Source of the DNA: Pseudaquabacterium pictum
GTDB taxonomy: Bacteria; Pseudomonadota; Gammaproteobacteria; Burkholderiales; Burkholderiaceae_C
Length of the DNA: 64,000 nucleotides
Reading direction: 5' to 3'
NCBI RefSeq assembly: GCF_005403045.1
Contig: NZ_BJCL01000005.1
Span: forward strand, 62,001-126,000
The position numbers were made by a program, and so were the translations under genes. Shown in pieces: positions 1-12,500 of the stretch. The notes below the pieces were generated by a model. The model made no database searches. It saw nothing but the letters and a program-made list of their open reading frames with translations, and was not told the DNA's origin. Numbering within the stretch: position 1 is the stretch's first letter; the number at the start of each line of letters is the position of its first letter.

Positions 1-2140
<2,140 letters not shown>

Positions 2141-2418
2141 GCTGTCACCTCCTGGGCCGTCCGTGGACGGCTTGTCTCCATGGGCCGGCGCTGCTGGCGC
2201 CTTGGCTGCCCGTTTGTGTTGGCGCCCGCCGGCCTGTGCTGGCGGTGCGCCACTGTCGCGATCGCAAGAGCCGGGCCGCGGCCGAGTGCTTCAAGTTCGC
2301 ACACTGCCCGCGTCTGGCGGCGCCGATGGTACGTCCGGCAGGCCGGATCGTTCGAAAACTCAGCAACCCGGTCGGGCATCGCCCGCATCGGCGGGCGTGT
2401 CGCTGACCGGACATTCCG

Positions 2419-2434
2419 TGGCACGCCGATTGCA
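2419..2434 (+). promoter_or_regulatory. Sigma-54 (-24/-12) promoter for the cytochrome operon
   Basis: The bases read TGGCACG-N4-TTGCA, which matches the sigma-54 consensus with the invariant GG and GC at correct spacing. The -12 element lies about 46 bases before the cytochrome ATG at 2480. The gap 2141-2479 otherwise has no gene. It holds a TGTC-N8-GACA dyad at 2398-2413 next to the -24 box and a GCGATCGC palindrome at 2258-2265. The second is far enough upstream to be an activator site, but neither can be assigned. Confidence 0.85.
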
Positions 2435-2479
2435 GTCAATGCCGCCAAAGCTGTTTCAACCCTGGACGGAGACAACCCC

Positions 2480-2968
2480 ATGACCCACCGCTGTACCCTG
2501 TTGCCGCGCCGCCTGGCGCACACGGCCGTGCTGGCCGCGCTGACCCTGGCCGCCGGCCTGGCCGCTGCCCACGGCGATGTCACGCCGCAGGCGGTGGACA
2601 CCAAGGACCTGCCGCCGCTGGGCGAGCAGTGGCGTGCGGAGAACCCGTACCGGCAGAACGACAAGGCGATCAAGGTGGGCACCTCGGCCTACAACCAGAA
2701 CTGCGCCCGCTGCCACGGGCTGGAGGCCATCTCCGGCGGCATCGCGCCCGATCTGCGCAAGCTGGACAACGACTGCGCCAGCCTGAAGGACGCCAAGAAG
2801 AAGGACGCCTGCATCAAGGAGATCGACGACTACTACGTGGCCAGCGTGCGCCGCGGCAAGGTGCGCAACGGCGCGGTCTACATGCCGCCGTTCGAAGGCA
2901 TCCTGAACCAGGAAGCCACCTGGGCGATCAAGGCGTACCTGGAAACCCGCCGCGAGAAGCCGCTGTGA
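2480..2968 (+). CDS. pedF: Cytochrome c-550, PedF type
   Basis: Small periplasmic c-type cytochrome of 162 residues. It has an N-terminal signal peptide (hydrophobic run about residues 13-30, ending AAAHGD) and one haem-binding CARCH motif near residue 76. Family knowledge: PedF/ExaB-like cytochromes take electrons from PQQ-dependent alcohol dehydrogenases. The Met-containing stretch AVYMPPFEG probably gives the axial ligand. The next gene overlaps its stop codon. No PQQ alcohol dehydrogenase lies in the window, so the dehydrogenase partner must be outside it. The start was chosen at 2480 because the signal peptide begins there, although the frame stays open far upstream. Confidence 0.88.
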   Translation: MTHRCTLLPRRLAHTAVLAALTLAAGLAAAHGDVTPQAVDTKDLPPLGEQWRAENPYRQNDKAIKVGTSAYNQNCARCHGLEAISGGIAPDLRKLDNDCASLKDAKKKDACIKEIDDYYVASVRRGKVRNGAVYMPPFEGILNQEATWAIKAYLETRREKPL

Positions 2969-3795
2969 CCCGCCGCCGCGTGCTGCTGGCCGGCGCTGCG
3001 GCGCTGGCCACCTCGGCCCTGCCGGCGCTGGCCCAGGACAAGCCCGCGCTGCAGCGCATCCGCGAGCGGGGCAGCCTGGTCGTCGGCGTCTACAACGAGA
3101 TGCCGCCCTTCCATGCCGGCGGGCAGGGCATCGACGTGGCCCTGGCCGGCGCGCTGGCCCAGGCGCTGGACGTCAAGCTGTCGCTGCTGCCGTTCAATGC
3201 CGGCGAGGACATGAACGACGACCTGCGCAACATGGTGTGGCGCGGCCACTACCTGGGCTTCGGCCCGGCCGATGTGCTGCTGCACGTGCCGGTGGACCGG
3301 CCGCTGATGGCGGCCAACCCGCGTGTCAGCATCTTCGCGCCCTACTACCGCGAGCGGGTGATGATCGCCCGCGACCTGGCCAAGGTGCCCAGGCTGGAGA
3401 GCCTGGCCGACCTGGGCAGCCAGAAGATCGCCGTGCCCGGCCAGAGCCTGGCCGGCTGGCTGCTGATCGGCGCCGACGGCGGCAAGTACCGCGACCAGCT
3501 CAACACCCGGCTGAAGGACGGCACCGAGGCCGCGGCCCTGCTGCAGCGCGGCGAGGTGGCGGCCGCCGCCGGCCATGCGTCGGAGCTGGAATCGGTGCTG
3601 GCGGGCGATGCCCGCTATGCCATCGAGCCGCTGCCGTCGCCGCGCATGAAGGACGGCTGGGTGATCGGCCTGGCGGTCAAGAAGGAGAGCGACGACCTGG
3701 CGCGGGCGCTGCAGGCCGCCGTCAACACGCTGGTCGACAACGGCGAGATGGGCCGCTTCTTCGCGGCCGGCAAGGTGTCCTGGCGCAAGCCTTGA
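2965..3795 (+). CDS. Quinoprotein-associated periplasmic substrate-binding protein, MoxJ-like
   Basis: Protein of 276 residues with a Tat-like/Sec leader (TRRRVLLAGAAALATSALPALAQ) followed by a solute-binding-protein type 3 fold (IRERGSLVVGVYNEMPPF). Proteins of this family sit beside PQQ alcohol dehydrogenases and their cytochromes, where MoxJ/MxaJ helps mature or dock the dehydrogenase rather than serving an ABC importer. No ABC permease or ATPase is nearby, which supports that reading. The GTG start at 2965 overlaps the TGA of the cytochrome gene, so the two are translationally coupled and share the sigma-54 promoter. An ABC-type amino acid binding role is less likely. Confidence 0.8.
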   Translation: MTRRRVLLAGAAALATSALPALAQDKPALQRIRERGSLVVGVYNEMPPFHAGGQGIDVALAGALAQALDVKLSLLPFNAGEDMNDDLRNMVWRGHYLGFGPADVLLHVPVDRPLMAANPRVSIFAPYYRERVMIARDLAKVPRLESLADLGSQKIAVPGQSLAGWLLIGADGGKYRDQLNTRLKDGTEAAALLQRGEVAAAAGHASELESVLAGDARYAIEPLPSPRMKDGWVIGLAVKKESDDLARALQAAVNTLVDNGEMGRFFAAGKVSWRKP

Positions 3796-3796
3796 A

Positions 3797-3895
3797 CTGG
3801 CCCCCCCCGAAGCGCCTGCGGCGCTCCCCCCAGGGGGCGCCCCCGGCGGCCCGGCAGAGCCGGTTCCGCGGCGGCTGCTTGGTCACCCCGGCGCC
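3797..3895. repeat. GC-rich palindromic intergenic element between convergent genes
   Basis: The gap between two convergent genes is filled by C-runs and stem-forming segments: AGCGCC-tgc-GGCGCT at 3811-3825, then a CCCCC/GGGGG stem and further GGCC-rich dyads. Similar C-rich palindromes recur between genes in many Burkholderiales genomes, so this is probably a dispersed repeat that may also stop transcription from both sides. Copy number cannot be seen from this window. Confidence 0.55.
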
Positions 3896-3918
3896 GTGGA
3901 TCGAGCCAATCGGTCAAC

Positions 3919-6471
3919 TCAATTGTTGCTGATCGCGCGCACTTCCTCGATCGAGGTCAGGCCGGCCAGCACCTTCAGGATGCCGTCCTGGCGCAGGGTG
4001 CGCATGCCTTCCATCATCGCGGCCTGCTGCAGCTGCTCGGCCCGGGCGCTGGTCTGGATCAGGTGGCGCAGCTCGCGGCTGACCACCAGCAGCTCGTGCA
4101 GGCCCACGCGGCCGGCGTAGCCGCTGTTGTCGCAGTGGCTGCAGCCGGGCGCGTGGTGGTGCATCAGCTGGCCGTCCACGCCGAAGCGCTGGGTCCAGTC
4201 GGCCAGCAGCGCATCGCCGTCGGGGCGCTGGTTGGCATCGGGGTAGCTGAACAGGTAGCCGTCCACCAGGCCCTGCAGGTCCTCGGGCGTGGCCGGGCGG
4301 TGGGTCACGCAGTGCTTGCACAGCCGTCGCACCAGCCGCTGGGCCAGCACCGCCAGCAGACTGTCGGCAAAGCTGAACGGGTCCATGCCCATGTCCAGCA
4401 GGCGGGTCACCGTCTCGGGCGCGCTGTTGGTGTGCAGCGTGCTCATCACCAGGTGGCCGGTCAGGCTGGCCTCCACCGCCATGCCGGCGGTCTCGGCATC
4501 GCGGATCTCGCCGACCATCACCACGTCGGGGTCGGCACGCAGGAAGGCGCGCAGCGCCTTGGCGAAGGTCCAGTCGATCTTCGGGTTCACCTGCACCTGG
4601 CGCAGGCCGGGCTGGGTGATTTCCACCGGGTCCTCGGCCGTCCAGATCTTGCGCTCGGGGGTGTTGATGTGGCCCAGCGCGGCATGCAGGGTGGTCGTCT
4701 TGCCGCTGCCGGTGGGCCCCACGCACAGCACCATGCCGTAGGGCCGCTCGATGGCGGTGCGCAGCTTCTCCAGCGTGTCGGGCTGCATGCCCATGCCTTC
4801 CAGCGGCAGCGTCTTGGCGCTGGCCAGCAGGCGCATCACCACGTCTTCCAGGCCGTTGGCCGTGGGGATGGTGGCCACCCGCAGTTCCAGCTTCTGGCCC
4901 TGCATCCAGCGGCCGAAGTTGATCTTGCCGTCCTGCGGTTTGCGGCGCTCGCTGATGTCGAGGTCGCACATGATCTTGATGCGGGCCACCAGCGCGCTGC
5001 GGTAGGTGTGCGGCAGCTCGATGTAGGGCTTGAGCACGCCGTCGCGGCGGAAGCGCACCTGCACCTTCTGCGTGCCGGGCTGGCATTCGATGTGGATGTC
5101 GGAGACGCCGCCCTGCTTGGCCTCCATGATCATGGTGTTGATCAGCCGCACCAGCGAGTTGTCGCTCTGCTCGATGGGCGTCTCGTCCTCGCGCGTGCCC
5201 GGTGACTGCTCCTGCTCCAGGTTGGCCAGCAGCTTGTTGGCGTTGTCGCCGCCGTCCAGGTCCAGCGTGAAGGCGGCGGCCAGATCGGCCGACGGCTCGA
5301 TCGCATCCTTGCCCAGGCGCAGGTAGACGCGGTCGATGGCCATGGCCAGCGTGCCGGCCCGCGCCAGCACCGGCAGCACCTTGCACTGGGCGCTGAACTC
5401 GATCTCGTCGATGGCCATGCGGGCCGACGGGTCCTCCAGCGCCACCACCAGGCGGCCGGCGCGCATCATCAGCGGCAGGGCGGTCAGCCGCCGGGCGGCA
5501 GCCAGCGGCAGCCGCAGCGCGGCCTCGTTCTCCACCGGGAAGGCCGCCACGTCGACGATGGGGTAGCCCATCTTGCGCGACAGCGCAGTCTGCAGGTCGG
5601 CACGGGTCACGATGCCGCGGCTGACCAGCAGTTCGCCCAGCGGCAGGCGGCGGTCGGCCGACTGCAGCTTCAGCGCCTCGCCCAACTGGGCCTCGGTGAT
5701 GAAGCCCAGGCCCACCAGCGCCTCGCCGATGCGCACCATCGGCATCTTGGCCTGCTGGTCGATGGCCTTGGCCAGGTGCTCGGCTGTGGTGATCTGGGCG
5801 GCCGTCAGCATGTCGCCCAGCGATGGCGGGCGCGCCACCCGGGCGCTGGGAAGCTCGTCCAGCGCCATCGGCGCGGTGTCCGGTTCGTCGCTGGCGGGTC
5901 GCGCGCCGCCAGCCGGTGCCACGTCCACCGCCACCAGCATCGGCCGCGGATACAGGCTGCGCAGCAGGCGGCCGCTGGCGTCGATGGGGCTGAAGGTGAA
6001 CAGGCCCAGCGGCTTGTCGATCAGGCCGACGCTGGACAGCGTGGTCTCGGTGCCGTCCTTGAAGCGCAGGCGGTAGGGCTGCAGCAGGTTCTGCGGCAGC
6101 AGCGGGGTGGTGTCGTCCAGCCGGGCGCCGTCGGCCATCGGCAGCGGCTCCAGCGGGCGCAGCAGGCTCAGCCGGCGGAACTGGGTGAAGCGCAGCGTCA
6201 GCGGGTTGCGCCCGGGCGGGATCAGGATCTGCACCTGGCCGGCGTCGGGATCGAAGGCGACCAGGCGGCCGGTGTTGACCTTGCCGTTGGGGCCTTCCAG
6301 CTCGCAGGGCTCATGCTCGCCGGTGGCCGGGGGCGCGGCGTAGCCGACGCTCGGCGGGGCCGGCCAGGGCAGGCTGGCGATGGCCGCCCGCAGCGGCCCC
6401 GGGGCGATGGGTGGTGGCGGCTCGGCACCGAGCGGCACCAGCGTCAGCGGCGGCAGGGATAGGTCGGACAT
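3919..6471 (-). CDS. GspE/PilB-family secretion or pilus ATPase
   Basis: Hexameric traffic ATPase of 850 residues, longer than the usual 560-570 because of an extra N-terminal region (about residues 1-220). Next come MshEN/T2SSE N-terminal helices (about 220-390) and the motor domain: Walker A GPTGSGKTT near 584, Walker B-type MVGEIRD near 652, and His box LTGHLVMSTLHTNSA near 670. Two CxxC pairs (CKHC near 718, CSHC near 776) form the zinc-binding element typical of the family. The start at 6471 follows AGGAA. No other type II secretion or pilus gene is adjacent, so the system it powers is not shown here. Confidence 0.9.
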   Translation of the reverse strand: MSDLSLPPLTLVPLGAEPPPPIAPGPLRAAIASLPWPAPPSVGYAAPPATGEHEPCELEGPNGKVNTGRLVAFDPDAGQVQILIPPGRNPLTLRFTQFRRLSLLRPLEPLPMADGARLDDTTPLLPQNLLQPYRLRFKDGTETTLSSVGLIDKPLGLFTFSPIDASGRLLRSLYPRPMLVAVDVAPAGGARPASDEPDTAPMALDELPSARVARPPSLGDMLTAAQITTAEHLAKAIDQQAKMPMVRIGEALVGLGFITEAQLGEALKLQSADRRLPLGELLVSRGIVTRADLQTALSRKMGYPIVDVAAFPVENEAALRLPLAAARRLTALPLMMRAGRLVVALEDPSARMAIDEIEFSAQCKVLPVLARAGTLAMAIDRVYLRLGKDAIEPSADLAAAFTLDLDGGDNANKLLANLEQEQSPGTREDETPIEQSDNSLVRLINTMIMEAKQGGVSDIHIECQPGTQKVQVRFRRDGVLKPYIELPHTYRSALVARIKIMCDLDISERRKPQDGKINFGRWMQGQKLELRVATIPTANGLEDVVMRLLASAKTLPLEGMGMQPDTLEKLRTAIERPYGMVLCVGPTGSGKTTTLHAALGHINTPERKIWTAEDPVEITQPGLRQVQVNPKIDWTFAKALRAFLRADPDVVMVGEIRDAETAGMAVEASLTGHLVMSTLHTNSAPETVTRLLDMGMDPFSFADSLLAVLAQRLVRRLCKHCVTHRPATPEDLQGLVDGYLFSYPDANQRPDGDALLADWTQRFGVDGQLMHHHAPGCSHCDNSGYAGRVGLHELLVVSRELRHLIQTSARAEQLQQAAMMEGMRTLRQDGILKVLAGLTSIEEVRAISNN

Positions 6472-6553
6472 GGCGGGTTCCTGGCACAGACAGCTGCCCC
6501 ACGCCACCGGGGCCGCGGCGGCATGTCAGCCGTTCCATGCTAGGTGCCGGTGC

Positions 6554-6585
6554 CTGCGGCCATCGCCTGAACAGGCGGGCCGCAG
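6554..6585 (-). terminator. Strong stem-loop just after dctM
   Basis: CTGCGGC (6554-6560) pairs with GCCGCAG (6579-6585), and inside it CGCCTG (6564-6569) pairs with CAGGCG (6572-6577) across an AA loop. The structure begins 29 bases beyond the dctM stop on its own strand. There is no U-run, so it may act as a Rho-assisted terminator or an mRNA-stabilising hairpin. Confidence 0.5.
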
Positions 6586-6614
6586 CCGGTCAGTTCGCCG
6601 TCACGTGCATGCCG

Positions 6615-7910
6615 TCACATCCGCGCCGGCAGCGCGGTGACGATGCCGGGGAACAGCCAGATCAGCGTCACCGCCAGCACCATCAGGAAGAAGAAGGGCA
6701 GTGTCACCTTGGCCAGCCAGCTGATCTCGCGCCCGGTCATGCCCTGCAGCACGAACAGGTTGAAGCCCACCGGCGGCGTGATCTGCGCCATCTCGACCAC
6801 CAGCACGATGAAGATGCCGAACCAGATCAGGTCGATGCCGGCCTTCTGCACCGTGGGCAGGATCACGCCCATGGTCAGTACCACCATGCTGATGCCGTCG
6901 AGGAAGCAGCCCAGCACGATGTAGAACACCATCAGCACCGCCAGCAGGGCCACCGCCGAGAGGTTGAGGCTGCCGATCCACTCGGCCAGGTGGCGCGGCA
7001 GGCCGATGTAGCCCATGGCCAGCGTCAGGAAGCTGGCGCCGGCCAGGATCAGCGCGATCATGCAGTACAGCCGGGTGCCGCCCATCAGCGAGTCCCGGAA
7101 GGTAGCCCAGCTCAGCGAGCCCTGCAGCGCCGACAGCACCAGCGCGCCCAGCACGCCCACGCCCGCGGCCTCGGTGGCGGTGGCCACGCCGGTGTAGATG
7201 CTGCCCAGCACCGCGGCGATCAGCAGCACCACCGGGATCAGGTGGCGGCTCTCGTGCAGCTTCTGCGCCAGGGTCATCGGCGCGTCGGCCGGCGGCACCT
7301 TGGCCGGGTTCAGCAGCGCCCACACGCCCAGGTAGCCGGAGAACAGCCCGGCCAGCAGCAGCCCCGGCAGCACGCCGGCCATGAACAGCTTGGCGATCGA
7401 CACATCGGCCGACACGCCGTAGACGATCATGATGATCGACGGCGGGATCAGCAGGCCCAGCGTGCCGGCGCCGGCCAGCGAGCCGATGGCGATGCTGTCG
7501 GGGTAGCCGCGGCGCTGCAGCTCGGGCAGCGTCATCTTGCCGATGGTGGCGCAGGTGGCCGCGCTGCTGCCCGAGACGGCGGCGAAGATGGTGCAGCCGA
7601 TCACGTTGGTGTGCAGCAGCCGGCCGGGCAGGGCCTGCACCCAGGGCGACAGGCCGCGGAACATGTCGCTGGACAGCCGGGTGCGGAACAGGATCTCGCC
7701 CATCCAGATGAACAGCGGCAGCGCGGTCAGCGTCCAGCTGCTGCTCGATCCCCAGATGGTGACGGCCATGGCATCGCCGGCCGGGCGGCTGCTAAACAGC
7801 TGCATGCCGATCCAGGCCACGCCCGACAGCGTGAGGCCGATCCACACGCCGCTGGCCAGGATGGCGAACAGCGCGCCCACCAGCAGCACGGTGATGGCGA
7901 TGTCATTCAT
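6615..7910 (-). CDS. dctM: TRAP transporter large permease subunit (DctM)
   Basis: Large membrane subunit (431 residues, normal size) of a tripartite periplasmic transporter that imports organic acids with sodium. The sequence is hydrophobic throughout and reads as about twelve membrane segments, with DctM-type stretches such as SGSSAATCATIGKMTLPELQ and LLIPPSIIMIVYGV. The ATG at 7910 overlaps the end of dctQ by eight bases and begins MNDIAITVLL; upstream in-frame codons belong to the dctQ region. Gene order is dctP, dctQ, dctM, all on the minus strand. The module is divergent from 5-oxoprolinase, which suggests that 5-oxoproline or a related acid is the substrate (inference). Confidence 0.93.
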   Translation of the reverse strand: MNDIAITVLLVGALFAILASGVWIGLTLSGVAWIGMQLFSSRPAGDAMAVTIWGSSSSWTLTALPLFIWMGEILFRTRLSSDMFRGLSPWVQALPGRLLHTNVIGCTIFAAVSGSSAATCATIGKMTLPELQRRGYPDSIAIGSLAGAGTLGLLIPPSIIMIVYGVSADVSIAKLFMAGVLPGLLLAGLFSGYLGVWALLNPAKVPPADAPMTLAQKLHESRHLIPVVLLIAAVLGSIYTGVATATEAAGVGVLGALVLSALQGSLSWATFRDSLMGGTRLYCMIALILAGASFLTLAMGYIGLPRHLAEWIGSLNLSAVALLAVLMVFYIVLGCFLDGISMVVLTMGVILPTVQKAGIDLIWFGIFIVLVVEMAQITPPVGFNLFVLQGMTGREISWLAKVTLPFFFLMVLAVTLIWLFPGIVTALPARM

Positions 7911-8412
7911 TGCGCAGCGGCTCCGCAGAGGCCGGCTGGCTGCGCTGGCCGCGCCATTCCAGCACCAGTTCATCGAGCAGGGCCACCGTCAGCACCAGGG
8001 TGCCGGCGGCCATGCCCAGCTGCGGCAGCCACAGCGGCGTGGCGTCGTTGCCGGTGGAGATGTCGTTGAAGGCACGGCTCTGCCAGACCAGCCGCGCGCT
8101 GTAGAAGGCCAGCAGCCCGGCCAGGCCGCTGGCAGCGGCCAGGGCCCACAGCTCCAGCGCCCGCCGGGTGGTGCCCTGCAGGGCGCTGAGCAGCAGCGTG
8201 ACGCGGATGTGCTCGCCCCGCTTGAGGGTGTGGGCCAGCGCCAGGAAGCCGGCACCGGCCATCAGGTAGCCGGCATAGGCATCGGTGCCGGGCAGGTGGA
8301 AGCCCAGCGAGCGGCCAGCGATGCCCAGCATCACCATCGCCAGCAGGGCCACCATGCACAGCGCGGCGAGGGCCGCGGCGCCGTCGTACAGCAGGTTCAG
8401 CGCGCGCCGCAT
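7903..8412 (-). CDS. dctQ: TRAP transporter small permease subunit (DctQ)
   Basis: Small membrane subunit of 169 residues with four predicted membrane helices (about residues 12-32, 45-62, 85-105 and 128-148). The GEHIRVTLL segment between helices two and three is typical of DctQ. It sits ten bases after dctP and overlaps dctM by eight bases, so the three subunits are made from one message. With DctM it forms the membrane part that receives ligand from the periplasmic binding protein. Confidence 0.9.
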   Translation of the reverse strand: MRRALNLLYDGAAALAALCMVALLAMVMLGIAGRSLGFHLPGTDAYAGYLMAGAGFLALAHTLKRGEHIRVTLLLSALQGTTRRALELWALAAASGLAGLLAFYSARLVWQSRAFNDISTGNDATPLWLPQLGMAAGTLVLTVALLDELVLEWRGQRSQPASAEPLRNE

Positions 8413-8422
8413 GCCGGCACAG

Positions 8423-9409
8423 TCACTTCATGAAGGCGTCGACCAGCGACTTGCCCTCGGGGCCGGCCTTGTCCAGCCATTCCTTCAGCATCGTCTCGCC
8501 GACCTTCTTCATGTCGGCCTTGAGCTGCGGCGTGGGCGGCACGATGGCCATGCCGTTCTTCTTCAGCAGGTCCAGGTACTCGGTGTTCTTGGCCTTGCTG
8601 GTGGCCCAGCCGCGGGTCTCGGCATCGGCGCCGGCCTTCATCACCGCGGCCTTGGTGGGTGCGTCCAGCGCGTCGAAGGCGGCCTTGTTGACCAGCACCG
8701 CGTTCTTCGGCAGCCAGGCCTGGGTGTCCATGTAGAACTTCAGGTGCTCGTAGGTCTTGGTGTCGTAGCCGGTGGCACCGCTGGACATGTAGCTCTCGAC
8801 CACGCCGGTGGCCATGGCCTGGCTCAGCTCGGCCTGCTGGATGGTGACCGGCTGGGCGCCCACCAGCTCGGCGATGCGGCCGGTGCTGGGGCTGTAGGCG
8901 CGCCACTTCACGCCCTTGAGGTCGGCCGCGCTGCTGATCGTCTTCTTCGCGAAGATACCCTGCGGCGGCCACGGCACCGAATACAGCAGCAGCATGCCCT
9001 GCTCGGCCAGCTTCTTCTCGAGCAGCGGCTTCTGCACCTTGTAGAGCTTGGCGGCCTCGTCGTAGCTGTCGGCCAGGAAGGGCAGGCCGTCGGCGGCGTA
9101 GACCGGCCACTCATTGCTGAAGTTGGCCAGCAGGATCTCGCCCATCTGCGCCTGGCCGCCCTGCACCGCGCGCTTGATCTCGGGCGCCTTGAACAGCGAG
9201 GCGCCGGCATGCACGGTGATCTTCAGCTTGCCGGCGGTGGCCTTGTCCACGTCGGTGGCGAACTGCGCCAGGTTCTCGGTGTGGAAGTTGCTGGCCGGAT
9301 AGGCCGACGGCAGATCCCATTTCACCTGGGCCTGGGCGGTGCCGGCCAGCAGGCTGCCGAAGCAGGCCAGGGCCAGGAGATGGCGGCGGAGGGGGCGGCA
9401 GACGGACAT
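8423..9409 (-). CDS. dctP: TRAP transporter substrate-binding protein (DctP)
   Basis: Periplasmic binding protein of 328 residues. The leader (about residues 1-27, ending GTAQAQ) precedes the DctP fold beginning [15 protein letters not shown]. The segment [24 protein letters not shown] includes the conserved Arg region that clamps a substrate carboxylate in this family. The start at 9409 has AGGAG eight bases upstream; a longer reading to 9511 would run into the divergent promoter. Only 116 bases separate it from the 5-oxoprolinase start, so the two operons probably share control. Confidence 0.92.
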   Translation of the reverse strand: MSVCRPLRRHLLALACFGSLLAGTAQAQVKWDLPSAYPASNFHTENLAQFATDVDKATAGKLKITVHAGASLFKAPEIKRAVQGGQAQMGEILLANFSNEWPVYAADGLPFLADSYDEAAKLYKVQKPLLEKKLAEQGMLLLYSVPWPPQGIFAKKTISSAADLKGVKWRAYSPSTGRIAELVGAQPVTIQQAELSQAMATGVVESYMSSGATGYDTKTYEHLKFYMDTQAWLPKNAVLVNKAAFDALDAPTKAAVMKAGADAETRGWATSKAKNTEYLDLLKKNGMAIVPPTPQLKADMKKVGETMLKEWLDKAGPEGKSLVDAFMK

Positions 9410-9525
9410 CGGGCGAACTCCTGTGGTGGATGTGCGGTGGGGCCAGAGCATATCGGCATCCACAGGTGCACGAGCCGTGCCAGCCGCCGTGGATACTGCG
9501 CGCTGCTGCATTCCCAGGCCCCGCG

Positions 9526-12500
9526 ATGTCCCTGCTTCCCCCTTCCCGCTGGCAGTTCTGGATCGACCGCGGTGGCACCTTCACCGACATCGTCGGCCGC
9601 CGCCCCGACGGCACGCTGGCCACGGCCAAGCTGCTGAGCGAGAACCCCGGGCAGTACGCCGATGCGGCGGTGGAGGGCATGCGCCGCCTGCTGGGACTGG
9701 GCCCGGACGAAGCCATCACGCCCGACCGGGTGGCCAGCGTGAAGATGGGCACCACCGTGGCCACCAATGCCCTGCTGGAGCGCAAGGGCGACCGCACCGC
9801 GCTGGTGATCACCCGCGGCTTCGGCGATGCGCTGCGCATCGCCTACCAGAACCGCCCGCGGCTGTTCGACCGCCACATCGTGCTGCCCGAGCTGCTGTAC
9901 AGCGCCGTGGTCGAGGCCGACGAGCGGCTGGATGCCCAGGGCCAGGTGCTGCAGCCGCTGGATGCGGCCGCGCTGCGCGTGGCGCTGCAGCCGCTGTTCG
10001 AGGCCGGCATCCGCGCCTGCGCCATCGTCCTGCTGCACGGCTGGCGCAACCCGGCGCATGAGCTGGCCGCCGCCGCCGTGGCCCGGGCCATCGGCTTCAG
10101 CCAGGTCAGCGTCTCGCACCAGGTCAGCCCGCTCATCAAGCTGGTGCCGCGCGGCGACACCACCGTGGTCGATGCCTACCTCAGCCCGATCCTGCAGCGC
10201 TACGTGGACAGCGTGGCCAGCCAGATGCCGGGCGTGCCGCTGTACTTCATGCAGAGCTCGGGCGGGCTGACCGAGGCCCACCGCTTCCAGGGCAAGGATG
10301 CCATCCTGAGCGGCCCTGCGGGTGGCATCGTCGGCATGGTGCGCACGGCGCTGGCGGCCGGGCACGGCAAGGTGATCGGCTTCGACATGGGCGGCACCAG
10401 CACCGATGTGAGCCACTACGCCGGTGTCTTCGAGCGGGCCTTCGACACCCAGGTGGCCGGCGTGCGCATGCGCGCGCCGATGATGGCCATCCACACCGTG
10501 GCCGCCGGTGGCGGCTCGGTCATCGCCTTCGACGGCGCCCGCCTGCGGGTGGGGCCCGAATCGGCCGGCGCCCACCCCGGCCCGGCCGCCTACCGCCGCG
10601 GCGGCCCGCTGGCGGTGACCGATGCCAACGTGCTGCTGGGCCGCCTGCAGCCGGCGCACTTCCCGGCGGTGTTCGGTGCCGATGGGCAGCAGCCGCTGGA
10701 TGGTGAGGTGGTGCGCCGGCAGTTCGACACGCTGGCCGCACGCATCGCCCAGGCCACCGGCCGACCGGCCACCGCCGAGATGGTGGCCGCCGGCGCGCTG
10801 CAGATCGCCGTGGCCAGCATGGCCAATGCGATCAAGCGCATCTCGGTGGCGCGCGGCTACGACGTCACTGCCTACACCCTGCAGTGCTTTGGCGGTGCCG
10901 GCGGCCAGCATGCCTGCGCGGTGGCCGATGCGCTGGGCATGCAGCAGGTGCTGATCCACCCGCTGGCCGGCGTGCTGTCGGCCTATGGCATGGGCCTGGC
11001 CGACCAGATCGCGATGCGCGAAGCCTCGGTGGAACGGCCGCTGGACGCTGCCGGCCTGCAGGCCGCCCGCGAGCGCCTGGTCACGTTGACCGACGCCGCG
11101 GTGGCCGAGGTGCAGGCCCAAGGCGTGCCGCCCGACCGCATCCAGCCGGTGCAGCGCCTGCTGCTGCGCTACCAGGGCACCGACACCGCGCTGGCCGTGC
11201 CGGTGTCGGCCGACAGCACCATCGCCAATCTGGTGGCCGGTTTCGAGGCGGCCTACCGCCAGCGCTTCGCCTTCGGCATGCCGGGGCGCGCGCTGGTGAT
11301 CGAGGCTGCGTCGGTCGAGGCCATCGGCGCAGCTGAAGCGGTGCCCGATGGACCGGCGGCCACCGTGGCCTTGCCGCGCGACGCCACGCCGCTGGCCACG
11401 GTGCGCATGCACTGTGCCCTGGACGACGGCAGCGCCGAGGCCTGGTGTGATGCCGGGCTGTTCCGGCGCGAAGCCCTGACGCCTGGCGCCCGCGTCGCCG
11501 GCCCGGCGGTCATCACCGAGGCCAACGCCACCACCGTGGTCGAGCCCGGCTGGGCCGCCACCGCCACCGCCCGGGGTGACCTGCTGCTGCAGCGGCTGCG
11601 CCCGCGGGCGCAGCGCCAGGCGGCCGGCACCCAGGCCGACCCGGTGATGCTGGAGGTGTTCAACAACCTGTTCATGAACATCGCCGAGCAGATGGGCCTG
11701 CGGCTGCAGAACACCGCCCACTCGGTCAACATCAAGGAGCGGCTGGACTTCAGCTGCGCGCTGTTCAGCGCCGACGGCGCACTGATCGCCAACGCGCCGC
11801 ACATGCCGGTGCACCTGGGCAGCATGGGCGAGTCGATCAAGACGGTGATCGCCCGCAACCCTGCCATGCAGCCGGGCGATGTGTACGTGCTGAACGACCC
11901 GTACCACGGTGGCACCCACCTGCCCGACGTGACGGTGGTGACGCCGGTGTACCTGGACGATGCCGCCACCTGCCCGCAGTTCTACGTCGCCAGCCGCGGC
12001 CACCATGCCGACATCGGCGGCAGTACGCCCGGCTCGGTGCCGCCGTTCTCGAAGACCATCGACGAGGAGGGCGTGCTGATCGACAACCAGTTGCTGGTGC
12101 GTGGCGGCCGCCTGCTGGAAACCGAGCTGCGCACGCTGCTGGCCAGCGGCCCCTGGCCGGCCCGCAACCCCGACCAGACCATCGCCGATCTGCGGGCCCA
12201 GATCGCCGCCAACGAGAAGGGCGTGCAGGAGCTGCGCGCGATGGTGGCGCAGTGGGGCGAGCCCACCGTGACCGCCTACATGCAGCACGTGCAGGACAAC
12301 GCCGAGGAATCGGTGCGCCGGGTGATCACGGCGCTGAAGGACGGTGCCTTCACCCTGCCGATGGACAACGGCGCGCAGATCCAGGTGCGGCTGACGGTGG
12401 ACGCGGCCCGCCGCGCCGCCACGCTCGACTTCACCGGCACCAGCGCGCAGACGCCCGACAACTTCAACGCGCCCAAGGCGGTGACGATGGCGGCGGTGCT

